Assembly (NCBI RefSeq): GCF_002291445.1 | Contig: NZ_CP014137.1 | Span: 3,596,001 to 3,660,000 of the forward strand | Reading direction: 5' to 3' | Source: Brenneria goodwinii | GTDB lineage: Bacteria; Pseudomonadota; Gammaproteobacteria; Enterobacterales; Enterobacteriaceae | DNA: 64,000 bases | Shown here: piece after piece, positions 28,355 through 36,121 of the stretch | How the letters are laid out: every line of letters begins with the position of its first letter | Position numbering within the stretch: position 1 is the first letter of the stretch | Made by a program: the position numbers and the translations under genes | Notes under the pieces: generated by a model | The model's database searches: none | Told to the model about the DNA's origin: nothing | Seen by the model: only the letters and a program-made list of their open reading frames with translations

Positions 28355-28636
28355 TCAATCTTTATCGATTAAATCAGCTCCGTCTTTGGCCGGAATGTTA
28401 TCGGCAATCTTTTTAACCTGCCGATAAATATTAAACATCAGGATAATCATCTCACAACCTACGCGTAAACCGATGACACTGAAGATAAAACCAATTATTC
28501 CAATAATAGGATTAGAAATCACCCCGATAATGCCGCCAATAACCGTAAAGGCAAGTAATAACCAGTAGACAACTTTGATGATCCTAGGCGTAATCATTTC
28601 ATCAAAGTCCAACCACATCTTTATTACGTTTCCCAT
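28355..28636 (-). CDS. DUF4282 membrane protein
   Basis: 93 residues from ATG 28636, which has an AAGGAGAG ribosome site. It has the DUF4282 pattern LDFDEMITPRIIKVVYWLLL followed by two hydrophobic spans (about residues 22-40 and 46-72) and a short charged tail. Function unknown; members are small inner-membrane proteins. The lipoprotein downstream (gap about 50 nt) may share its transcript. Confidence 0.8.
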   Translation of the reverse strand: MGNVIKMWLDFDEMITPRIIKVVYWLLLAFTVIGGIIGVISNPIIGIIGFIFSVIGLRVGCEMIILMFNIYRQVKKIADNIPAKDGADLIDKD

Positions 28637-29080
28637 ATAACTCTCCTTTGTTAAAAACAATAATTTTATCTAAAGCTGTATTTAAAGCTGTTATTTTTAC
28701 TATAGTGTCAGAAAAATAACATACTGAATGCAAGAACATGCCGATTATGCCAGATATAACTGGCGTCATTCAATCATTTAAATAATAGCTTTACCATTAC
28801 AATAACATGAAATAAATTCATACCATTACATTAATGAGCAATAAAATAATATTAATTATTAATGAATGGAAAATAATTTTCCCGTCATTCTTCACGAAAA
28901 TCGAAAAGCCGCCGGGGTCAACCACCGGACGACCCGCTGCACCGGGATGTTCAGGTCGATTTCCATCGTCAGTGCCGCCCCCGGTTAAAATCTGCCACCG
29001 CACTAAACGAGCGAAAACATCTGACACATCCCCGCGCATCATGCATAAAACCCGTAGACCAGCTCTCAATACTTGCACTT

Positions 29081-29099
29081 GAGAATGAGTATCAATTGT
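29081..29099 (+). promoter_or_regulatory. Fur-box-like site upstream of the two-component genes
   Basis: The 19-mer beginning GAGAATGAGTATCAAT matches the Fur consensus at 12 of 19 positions by my hand alignment. It lies about 100 nt before the response-regulator start. The rest of 28637-29198 is non-coding: AT-rich, then a GC-rich piece (28905-29020) of unclear origin. Confidence 0.45.
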
Positions 29100-29198
29100 A
29101 ATAATGTGTCATGATGATTTCCAGGATGGCAGCGTTCTGCAGGAAGTCGGCCAGGGGCACGCCATTTACCCGAATGATAGACGGTATGAGGCAGTGAA

Positions 29199-29984
29199 AT
29201 GTTTCAAGAGGATTCCCGCGTGGGTTTTCCAGCGTCAAGGACAGGCAAGCCGGTGCCGGATGGCGCCGCGGGTCGGTGTGATGAAATGCCCCGGAATCAG
29301 CGTATTCTGGTCATTGAGGACGATCCCATCTTTGCCGGCGTATTGCAGAACCATCTTAGTCGCGTCGGGTTTGACGTCACGCTCAGCGCCGACGGGCGGG
29401 AAGTCCTCCCTCTGTTGTGCCGCAGACAATTTGATCTCCTGCTGATGGACATTCTTCTGCCTGGCGGCAACGGCCTGGAAATCCTGTCCCTGCTGCGCGC
29501 CACTCACAAAACTCCCGTCATTCTGATGTCGGCGCTGGGTTCCGAGCACGATCGGATCGCCGGCTTCCTCCAGGGCGCGGATGATTATCTGCCCAAGCCG
29601 TTCAGCATGGCGGAACTGGAGGTGCGCATCGCCGCGGTACTGCGCCGGGTCGCGTATGAACGGGACGCGGCGCAACATCCGCCGCATGGCGATGCGCACC
29701 TGCATTGCGACGAGCGCAGACAGGATGTCCGGTGTGGAGAACGATGGGCGGAACTAACGCCGACCGAATACCGGTTGCTGGCGATTCTGCTGCGCAGCAA
29801 AGAAGAAGTGCTGAGCAAGGCGTTCCTCTATCAACAGGTGCTGCACCGCCCGTACACGCAATATGATCGCGTGCTCGATATGCACGTCAGCCACCTGCGC
29901 CGCAAATTGCAGGCGATCGGCTATGTGGATCGCAGTATCGACGCCGTCTGGGGCAAGGGTTATGTGCTGAAAAAAGCAAGATGA
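29199..29984 (+). CDS. OmpR-family response regulator
   Basis: A receiver domain begins at RILVIEDDP, with the phosphoacceptor aspartate in LLLMDILLPGG and the conserved lysine in LPKPFS. A C-terminal winged-helix follows (LTPTEYRLLAILLRS ... DMHVSHLRRKL ... VWGKGYVL). ATG 29199 has a good GAGG ribosome site but adds 29 residues before the receiver; ATG 29286 (MPRNQRIL) gives the family's usual length with a poor site. It lies 13 nt before its kinase. By position it probably controls the Slam/receptor cluster downstream, in the way PfeR controls pfeA in Pseudomonas (analogy only). Confidence 0.9.
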   Translation: MFQEDSRVGFPASRTGKPVPDGAAGRCDEMPRNQRILVIEDDPIFAGVLQNHLSRVGFDVTLSADGREVLPLLCRRQFDLLLMDILLPGGNGLEILSLLRATHKTPVILMSALGSEHDRIAGFLQGADDYLPKPFSMAELEVRIAAVLRRVAYERDAAQHPPHGDAHLHCDERRQDVRCGERWAELTPTEYRLLAILLRSKEEVLSKAFLYQQVLHRPYTQYDRVLDMHVSHLRRKLQAIGYVDRSIDAVWGKGYVLKKAR

Positions 29985-29997
29985 GACAAGCCGCAAA

Positions 29998-31383
29998 ATG
30001 AATATTCCCGATAGACACTCCCTGCTCTGGAAACTGGTGGGGATCATTACGTTGTTCTGTTTCCTGCTTATCGGCCTTTATACGCAGCAAAGAGAACTTC
30101 TATTACAGCGCACGGCATTCATTGCGGACCGCGACAAGGTAACGCTGCGCGCCTACGCGCACGAGGCGGAAGAAATCTGGCGGCAGGAAGGCGCAGTTGG
30201 GGTGGCGAGTTTCCTCGCCAGGCTGCGCGATCGGGAAAACGTATGGGCGGACGTGCTTGACGAAGGCTCGCGCTCCGTGACCGGGCAGCCTTTACGGGGA
30301 CGTGCGCGCGTGCGCGTCAATTTTATGCGCGAGCTGGACTGGAGCGTGGGGCGGCCGTTCGACAACGATTCCGCGACCATATTCATCCCCTTCGCGGACG
30401 GGCGGCACCGCCTGGTTATGGAGTTGCCGTGGCATATGAATCCGCGCCGTCATTTCGCCATGTTGACCAATCTGCTGCATCTGCTGCCGATAGTGCTGTC
30501 GATGCTGCTGGGAGTGCTGCTGTACCGCATCTTCATTCCGCCGCTTTTTCGCCTCAGCGCAAAGGCGCGCTGCTTTGGCGCCGGCAATTTTGCGGCGCGG
30601 ATCGGCTCGCCGATGATCCAACGCCAGGATGAGATGGGTACGCTCGCCAATGCTTTCGACCACATGGCGGATCGGCTGGAAAACACCATCGAATTCCAAC
30701 GCACCTTGCTGCACAACCTATCCCATGAGTTGCGCACGCCGCTCAGCCGCCTACGCGGTCTCAACGAAAAGACGCAGGACAGCGAGATATTGCGCCAGCG
30801 CCTCGGCTATGAAATCGACGCTATGGAGCGCCTTATCGGCAACACGCTGCAATTCATTCGCTTGAACACCGAAACGCCCGACCTTCCGCGCGAGGAAGTG
30901 GATGTCGCCATGCTGTGGGACATCATCAAAGCCGACGCCTGCCTGGAAAGCGGTTGGGACGCGTCGCGCATCCGCCGTTCGCTGGAGCCGGAGGAGTGCC
31001 TGGTGCAGGCCAATCTCAGCGGCCTGGGGCAGACGTTGGAAAATGTCCTGCGCAATGCCATTCGCCATTCGCCGCCCGACGGGACCGTTTCCCTGTCCGC
31101 CCGGCGCGAAGGCGACGTCTGGCGCATCGAGGTGCGGGATCAAGGGCCGGGCGTGGCCGAGGACAAACTGCAATACATCTTGCTGCCCTTTGCCCGCCTC
31201 GGCCAGGCCCGCGTGGGCGACGGCGGCTTCGGCCTGGGCCTGTCCATCGCACGCAGCATGATCGCCCTGCAGGGCGGAACCCTGTGGGCCGAAAACGCCC
31301 ATCCCGGCCTGCGCATTTGCATGACCCTGCCCGCTTATCCTCCAGTTTCTGCCCCGCGGAATATGCCCGCTGCGGCCGATTGA
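29998..31383 (+). CDS. Sensor histidine kinase
   Basis: 461 residues. Membrane spans lie at about 12-30 and 160-182, flanking a periplasmic sensor domain of about 130 residues, then a HAMP region, the HisKA box LLHNLSHELRTPLSRL (phospho-histidine), the N box NVLRNAIRHSPPDG and the G boxes DQGPGV and GFGLGLSIA. All catalytic motifs are intact. It pairs with the response regulator just upstream. The signal sensed is unknown; iron or a siderophore is inferred from the genes that follow. Confidence 0.92.
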   Translation: MNIPDRHSLLWKLVGIITLFCFLLIGLYTQQRELLLQRTAFIADRDKVTLRAYAHEAEEIWRQEGAVGVASFLARLRDRENVWADVLDEGSRSVTGQPLRGRARVRVNFMRELDWSVGRPFDNDSATIFIPFADGRHRLVMELPWHMNPRRHFAMLTNLLHLLPIVLSMLLGVLLYRIFIPPLFRLSAKARCFGAGNFAARIGSPMIQRQDEMGTLANAFDHMADRLENTIEFQRTLLHNLSHELRTPLSRLRGLNEKTQDSEILRQRLGYEIDAMERLIGNTLQFIRLNTETPDLPREEVDVAMLWDIIKADACLESGWDASRIRRSLEPEECLVQANLSGLGQTLENVLRNAIRHSPPDGTVSLSARREGDVWRIEVRDQGPGVAEDKLQYILLPFARLGQARVGDGGFGLGLSIARSMIALQGGTLWAENAHPGLRICMTLPAYPPVSAPRNMPAAAD

Positions 31384-31568
31384 CTCCCGTTCGCGGCACC
31401 GCCGCATAATTATGCTTCCCCCTATGCCTCCCCGTCAGCGTGAAAACCACTAGTCCGCGGCCAATGCGGGCGCCCCGAGCAAGAGCAATGACACCGTCGC
31501 GGACAGACAAAGACACATCCAGACATATATAAACGTATATTTTGTAAATTTATTTACACTGCCTTAAT

Positions 31569-31587
31569 GCAAATGCATATCATTTGG
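31569..31587 (+). promoter_or_regulatory. Fur-box-like site upstream of the cargo-Slam-receptor genes
   Basis: The 19-mer beginning GCAAATGCATATCATT matches the Fur consensus at 11 of 19 positions by hand. It lies about 145 nt before the first cargo gene, near a TTTACA that could be a -35 element (about 31553). The surrounding gap 31384-31731 holds no gene. Confidence 0.45.
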
Positions 31588-31731
31588 AAAATTATTCGCC
31601 GGGGCCGGTTAGCGCAAAAGGTTTGCTAACGGGGTTCAACCGGTCCGGCGCGCTGGAAATGGTGTTCTAGGTAACCTGTTCTATGTAAACAATTATTTCA
31701 ACTCTCACACACTCTCTCTAGAGGTATTGTC

Positions 31732-32463
31732 ATGAAAAAGTTGTTATGCATTACCGCAGTCATATCACTCTCACTGAGCGCCGGGCTTCAGGCGCAAACG
31801 TATAGCGGATTCGCGACCACCATCGCGGGTGGCGCCGACGGCACCCGCCAGGCTCAGGGGATCGTCGATATCAGCTCCGATGACCTGAATACGGTGGTGG
31901 TCAATGGCGTCACGATCGATGCTACCGTCCCGGAGATTGGCGCTTGGCCCGCCATCGATGACACTGATGCCGTATTCATCTACGGCATCAACGTGGCGCA
32001 GAAGAAGTTCCTGTATGCGAGCAAGGATGAGGCATTTAACTACCTGAAGATCGGCAGCTATATCAGTCGCATCACCAACGCGGGCCAGATCGACACCGTG
32101 TTCGTGCAGGGCGAGGCCACGCCGGCATCGGCGGTGCCGCAGACCGGCACCGCATCCTATGAGGGCGGAGCGGTGGTCGGCCAGATCGTGGGCAGCGGCA
32201 GCAGCGGCGCCAGGGTGACGACCGGCGCGTCGTTCGATGTCGACTTCGGCAACAAATCGCTGGCAGCTACCATCGCAGCCGACGGCACCGTGCTGACCAA
32301 CGACCTGACCTTTAACGCGGCTATCGCCGGCAACGGCTTCTCCGGCACCAACGGCGACTTCTCAACCCAGGGCCAATTCTACGGCCCGGCCGCGCAGGAG
32401 CTGGGCGGCGTATTCCAGGATAACAGCGCCAATATCGTCGGCGCCTACGCCGGCAAACAGTGA
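31732..32463 (+). CDS. Secreted hemophilin/TbpB-like Slam cargo (soluble)
   Basis: 243 residues. A signal peptide ending about SAGLQAQ has no lipobox cysteine, so the product should be released rather than anchored. The N-terminal half is a small handle-like domain. The C-terminal half (about 135-243: TGTASYEGGAVVGQ, SFDVDFGNKSL, GNGFSGTNGDF, TQGQFYGPAAQELGG) is the 8-strand TbpBB_C-type barrel found in Slam-dependent hemophilins and TbpB lobes. Ligand unknown; haem or a siderophore complex is likely from context. A GAGG ribosome site precedes ATG 31732. Confidence 0.8.
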   Translation: MKKLLCITAVISLSLSAGLQAQTYSGFATTIAGGADGTRQAQGIVDISSDDLNTVVVNGVTIDATVPEIGAWPAIDDTDAVFIYGINVAQKKFLYASKDEAFNYLKIGSYISRITNAGQIDTVFVQGEATPASAVPQTGTASYEGGAVVGQIVGSGSSGARVTTGASFDVDFGNKSLAATIAADGTVLTNDLTFNAAIAGNGFSGTNGDFSTQGQFYGPAAQELGGVFQDNSANIVGAYAGKQ

Positions 32464-32639
32464 TCCGCGCCAGGTAGCATCCGCCCGGAATCACGGGCGG
32501 GCAGAGTTGTCGGGGGCTATGGCCCCCGTTTTTTTCCAAAGAATTTTGCTGCGCGTATTCCGGCCAGGCTGATGGAATTTGCCGATGCGGCCGGGGACGT
32601 CAATCGCCGATCCGATAAACACAACGGTGGCCAATAACA

Positions 32640-34421
32640 ATGAACAAGCATTTAACAGTGAGAAAATTTTTTCTGACCGCTATCGCGCTGGCGGCGCATC
32701 TGGCGCTGAGCGCATGCAGCACCAGTGATGAGGTGGTCTTCAATACGGGCTCGCCCACGACCGGCGGGGGCGGCGACAATAACGACGACGGCCTGGTCTA
32801 TAAGAAAGATAGCATTCCCGCCGACGCCCTTACGGTGTCCGGCAACTATGTGGAAAGGAATGGCGAGGGGGGCGATATCGGCGCCATCACCGATACCACC
32901 CACGCCATCGCCGGCAGTCGGGCCACTCTCACCGACACCTACTCTATCGTGCAGGCCGACGGCACGACCTACAATCCCATATACAGCTACCAATCCAAAC
33001 TGTTGGAAGAAGCGGTTGCCGCCGGCGACGACTTCTACGTTCTTGACCGCCTGGGCTACTACGGCCTGATTAAATACTTCGGCGTCAATCTGGGCTCGGC
33101 GCTGTGGGGTCTGTCGTACGCCACGTCGAGCAGCGTGGGGGGAAACGGCTATCTTGAAATGGCTTTCGCTCAGGGCTTCGCCACCGATACCGATGTTATG
33201 TCGGCGCTGACCGGCACCGCCACCTACGCGGGTCGCGCCATCATCAGCGGCGCCGGCTTCGATATCGCGAACGGCACGTCCGTAGAAGCCGATTCCGCCT
33301 TCAGCGTCGACTTCGGCAGCAAGACCCTTACCGGCACCCTCTCTCCCTCGTCGAATAGTACCACCAGCTTTGACGATATCAGCCTGGCCGCCGCCATCAC
33401 GGGCAATTCGTTCAGCGGCGAAAAAGACGGCACCACCACCGCGGGCCAGTTCTACGGCGCCAACGGCAATGAACTGGCCGGCACATTCTCGAACAGCGAA
33501 AAGGATTTCCTCGGCGCCTATGGCGCGATCAAGGGCGTGACGGGCGACGGCAGCGGGGACGACGGCTCGGATGAGTCCGGCTCGGTCTACGTTTCCGGCG
33601 GATATAGGACGGTCAGAACAGGCCTGTACCCCACCGGCGGAGCGGGCATCGATGAAATCACCCAAAGCGAAAAGAGCCTTAACGAGCTGACCGATCCGGC
33701 GACGGTGGCGTACGGGAAGTTTACCGTTACCTACGCCGACGACAATGGATGGGTGTCCTACTATGATAATGACACCAAAGATCTGGTCGCCACCATCGGG
33801 CAGGACGACCCGATACCCGAGGCCTGCCAGGTAAATACGTGCATCGTTAGCATCGGTCGATCTAGCGCCTTACTGTATGATTTCTACACGCTGCTGAGGT
33901 ATACCCAAAATGCATACAAGCTGACACTGTACGATGCCGGATACCTGTATTTCCCCGGCAGAAATGCATCCGGCAGCACGCCGATTGGGAGCAGCGTCGT
34001 TGGATTTAACCTGAAATACGCGCAGTGGTTTGCTGGCAGCAGCGACAACAGGGTATTTGGCGATATGACCCCGGAAAATTCCATGCCCATTTCAGGCTCG
34101 GTCACCTATAGCGGGCTGGCGGGGACGTCCACCACTTATTCCACACTGGCCAACAAATCGAGCGTCGTCATTCCCTCCACCGCGCTATTCAGCGTGGATT
34201 TTACCAACAAGTCGTTCGCCGGCACCATCGCCGCCATGGACAAGTCGATCGATGACATCGAACTAGGCGGCAGAGTCACCGGCAACTCTTTCGTCGGAAC
34301 CAAAGACGGCTTCACCACGCAAGGTTATTTCTACGGTCCGAATGCAGCGGAAATGGCCGGCGTATACCAGAACGCCGAAACCATGGTGCAAGGCGCATTC
34401 GGCGCCCAGGCGACGCCGTAG
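32640..34421 (+). CDS. Surface lipoprotein with two TbpB-like modules (Slam cargo)
   Basis: 593 residues. A lipoprotein signal with lipobox LSAC at about residue 26 is followed by a glycine/aspartate-rich linker and two copies of a handle-plus-barrel module. Barrel 1 (about 195-300) ends GQFYGANGNELAGTFSN; barrel 2 (about 485-593) ends GYFYGPNAAEMAGVYQN; a Gly/Asp/Ser-rich hinge near 300-315 separates the modules. This bilobed layout copies transferrin-binding protein B. The product is expected to be flipped to the cell surface by the Slam protein downstream. The two barrels and that of the preceding gene are clear paralogues. Confidence 0.82.
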   Translation: MNKHLTVRKFFLTAIALAAHLALSACSTSDEVVFNTGSPTTGGGGDNNDDGLVYKKDSIPADALTVSGNYVERNGEGGDIGAITDTTHAIAGSRATLTDTYSIVQADGTTYNPIYSYQSKLLEEAVAAGDDFYVLDRLGYYGLIKYFGVNLGSALWGLSYATSSSVGGNGYLEMAFAQGFATDTDVMSALTGTATYAGRAIISGAGFDIANGTSVEADSAFSVDFGSKTLTGTLSPSSNSTTSFDDISLAAAITGNSFSGEKDGTTTAGQFYGANGNELAGTFSNSEKDFLGAYGAIKGVTGDGSGDDGSDESGSVYVSGGYRTVRTGLYPTGGAGIDEITQSEKSLNELTDPATVAYGKFTVTYADDNGWVSYYDNDTKDLVATIGQDDPIPEACQVNTCIVSIGRSSALLYDFYTLLRYTQNAYKLTLYDAGYLYFPGRNASGSTPIGSSVVGFNLKYAQWFAGSSDNRVFGDMTPENSMPISGSVTYSGLAGTSTTYSTLANKSSVVIPSTALFSVDFTNKSFAGTIAAMDKSIDDIELGGRVTGNSFVGTKDGFTTQGYFYGPNAAEMAGVYQNAETMVQGAFGAQATP

Positions 34422-34542
34422 CGCGCCGCCGGGTCGGCACGCATAACGTCCCGGCCCGCGGTTTTCGTCTTCGTCCTCGCCTGATTGACCCAGCGTGCAG
34501 TCGGAACGCTGCCGCTATTTTCGCAACGCTTTGGAAATCAAC

Positions 34543-35991
34543 ATGATAAAAGGGTATTTGTGGATTTTCGCACCGCTGCTGGCGGTGGTTCCGGGCGCCA
34601 CGGCGGCGGCGGACGCGCCCGCCGTTCCCCGGCCCCCCGTTCCCGAGCAGAACCGCAACTTCAACCTGACCGACGATCCGCTGAACCGGCGCGAATCGCC
34701 GTCGTGGCTTGAACCGCAGACGCACCAGCAGAAAAAAGTCATCAATCTGAGCGAACAGGATTTGCTGGCCAGGCCCGAGCTATTGAGCCGCATGATGATG
34801 GTATCGCTGCTCAAGCAGGACATCCGCGCCATCCGCGTGCTGTATCCGATCTATATCCGGCTGCCGGGCCACGATCCGCTGATGGCTCGCTACGCCGAGG
34901 GCGAAATAGCGCGCGACGACGGCGATTTCGGCACGGCGATCGAAAAATACCGCGCCATCCTGGATCAGGACGAAACGCTATCGATGGTGCGTTTCAGCAT
35001 GGCGATCGCGCTGTACGTCGATAACCAACTGGGCCCGGCGCGCCGGGAGTTCGCCACGCTGGCGCAAGATAGTCAAACCCCCGAGGGCTTTCGCCAGACG
35101 ATCGCGATGTTCCAGGCGGGCATCGACCGACAGACCGGCTGGAAGATGGACGCCAGCGTCAGCTATGTCTCGGATCCGAACGTCAACAACGCGCCGGACC
35201 AGCGCTACATCGATACCGCCTATGGCCGCTGGACCCTGCCCGCGCGTCAGTCCGCGCATGGCGTCAAATACTATGCCGGGCTGCGTAGGGATACGCCGAT
35301 CGACGGCCACTTCTACTGGCGCAATCAGGCCTATGTGTTCGGCAAATCCTACTGGGACAACCACGATTACGACGACGTCTACGGCCGCCTGACCAGCGGC
35401 ATCGCCTGGCGCAGCGCGCGGCACGACCTCTCGCTGATGCCGTTCTTCGCCCACCGCTGGTTCGGCACCGAGCCCTATTCGCAGACGGTGGGCGCCAGGG
35501 CGCAGGAGAACTATTTCATCAACCGCGACTGGCAGATCATCTCCGCGCTCGAATACGGCCGCCTAACCTACGACTCGCGCACCTACCTGGACGGCTACAG
35601 CCTGTCAGCATCGTTTTCCGTCGTGCATCGTCTTTCCGATCGCCAGTATCTGGTGCTGGGCGCCGACGCGGGCAAACAGACCGCCAGAGACCGCAGCGAC
35701 GCCTACGACTACTACGGCGCACGGCTGGCGCACGTTTTCGTCTGGCCGCTGAACATCACGTCGCAGACCGAGATCGGCGTGGTGCGGCGCGAATATCAGG
35801 CGCTGAATTTCTTCAACGTCGTGCAATCGGATCAGGATTACACCGCTTCCCTGACCTTGTGGAAAAACGACTGGAGCTGGCAGGGCTTCACGCCCAGGCT
35901 CACGTTTGATTACCGGAAAGTGAACAGCAATTACGTGATGGCCGAGTATTCGAAAAAACAGATCGGCATCGAAATCAAAAAGGAATTCTGA
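34543..35991 (+). CDS. Slam (surface lipoprotein assembly modulator), type XI secretion
   Basis: 482 residues from ATG 34543 (MIKGYLWIFAPLLAVVPGATAAA, a signal peptide); GTG 34495 is a poorer start. A periplasmic TPR-like domain (about residues 60-190: RAIRVLYPIYIRLPGHDPLM, FGTAIEKYRAILDQDE) is followed by a DUF560-type beta-barrel (about 200-482) rich in aromatic strands, ending KKQIGIEIKKEF with a terminal phenylalanine. The length matches Neisseria Slam proteins. It should translocate the two upstream cargo proteins across the outer membrane. Confidence 0.88.
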   Translation: MIKGYLWIFAPLLAVVPGATAAADAPAVPRPPVPEQNRNFNLTDDPLNRRESPSWLEPQTHQQKKVINLSEQDLLARPELLSRMMMVSLLKQDIRAIRVLYPIYIRLPGHDPLMARYAEGEIARDDGDFGTAIEKYRAILDQDETLSMVRFSMAIALYVDNQLGPARREFATLAQDSQTPEGFRQTIAMFQAGIDRQTGWKMDASVSYVSDPNVNNAPDQRYIDTAYGRWTLPARQSAHGVKYYAGLRRDTPIDGHFYWRNQAYVFGKSYWDNHDYDDVYGRLTSGIAWRSARHDLSLMPFFAHRWFGTEPYSQTVGARAQENYFINRDWQIISALEYGRLTYDSRTYLDGYSLSASFSVVHRLSDRQYLVLGADAGKQTARDRSDAYDYYGARLAHVFVWPLNITSQTEIGVVRREYQALNFFNVVQSDQDYTASLTLWKNDWSWQGFTPRLTFDYRKVNSNYVMAEYSKKQIGIEIKKEF

Positions 35992-36121
35992 CGCGCCGGG
36001 GCCGTTTTTTCCCAGGGAATGGGCGAACAGAGCCGGAATGGCGGCGATCTCCCTGTTCATGGCTCCGGCATCAACGCGATGAAAACCAAATAAAAAGCGC
36101 AACCGGAATTTGGAGAACAAC

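Noticed and set aside
28818..29078. Minus-strand ORF of 86 codons in the GC-rich patch before the response regulator
   Set aside because: It has no ribosome site and no recognisable domain, and half of it is AT-rich intergenic sequence. The patch may be a gene fragment, but I cannot name it.
32652..33665. 337-codon minus-strand ORF opposite the TbpB-like lipoprotein
   Set aside because: Shadow of the lipoprotein gene; low-complexity Ala/Gly/Arg content and no ribosome site.
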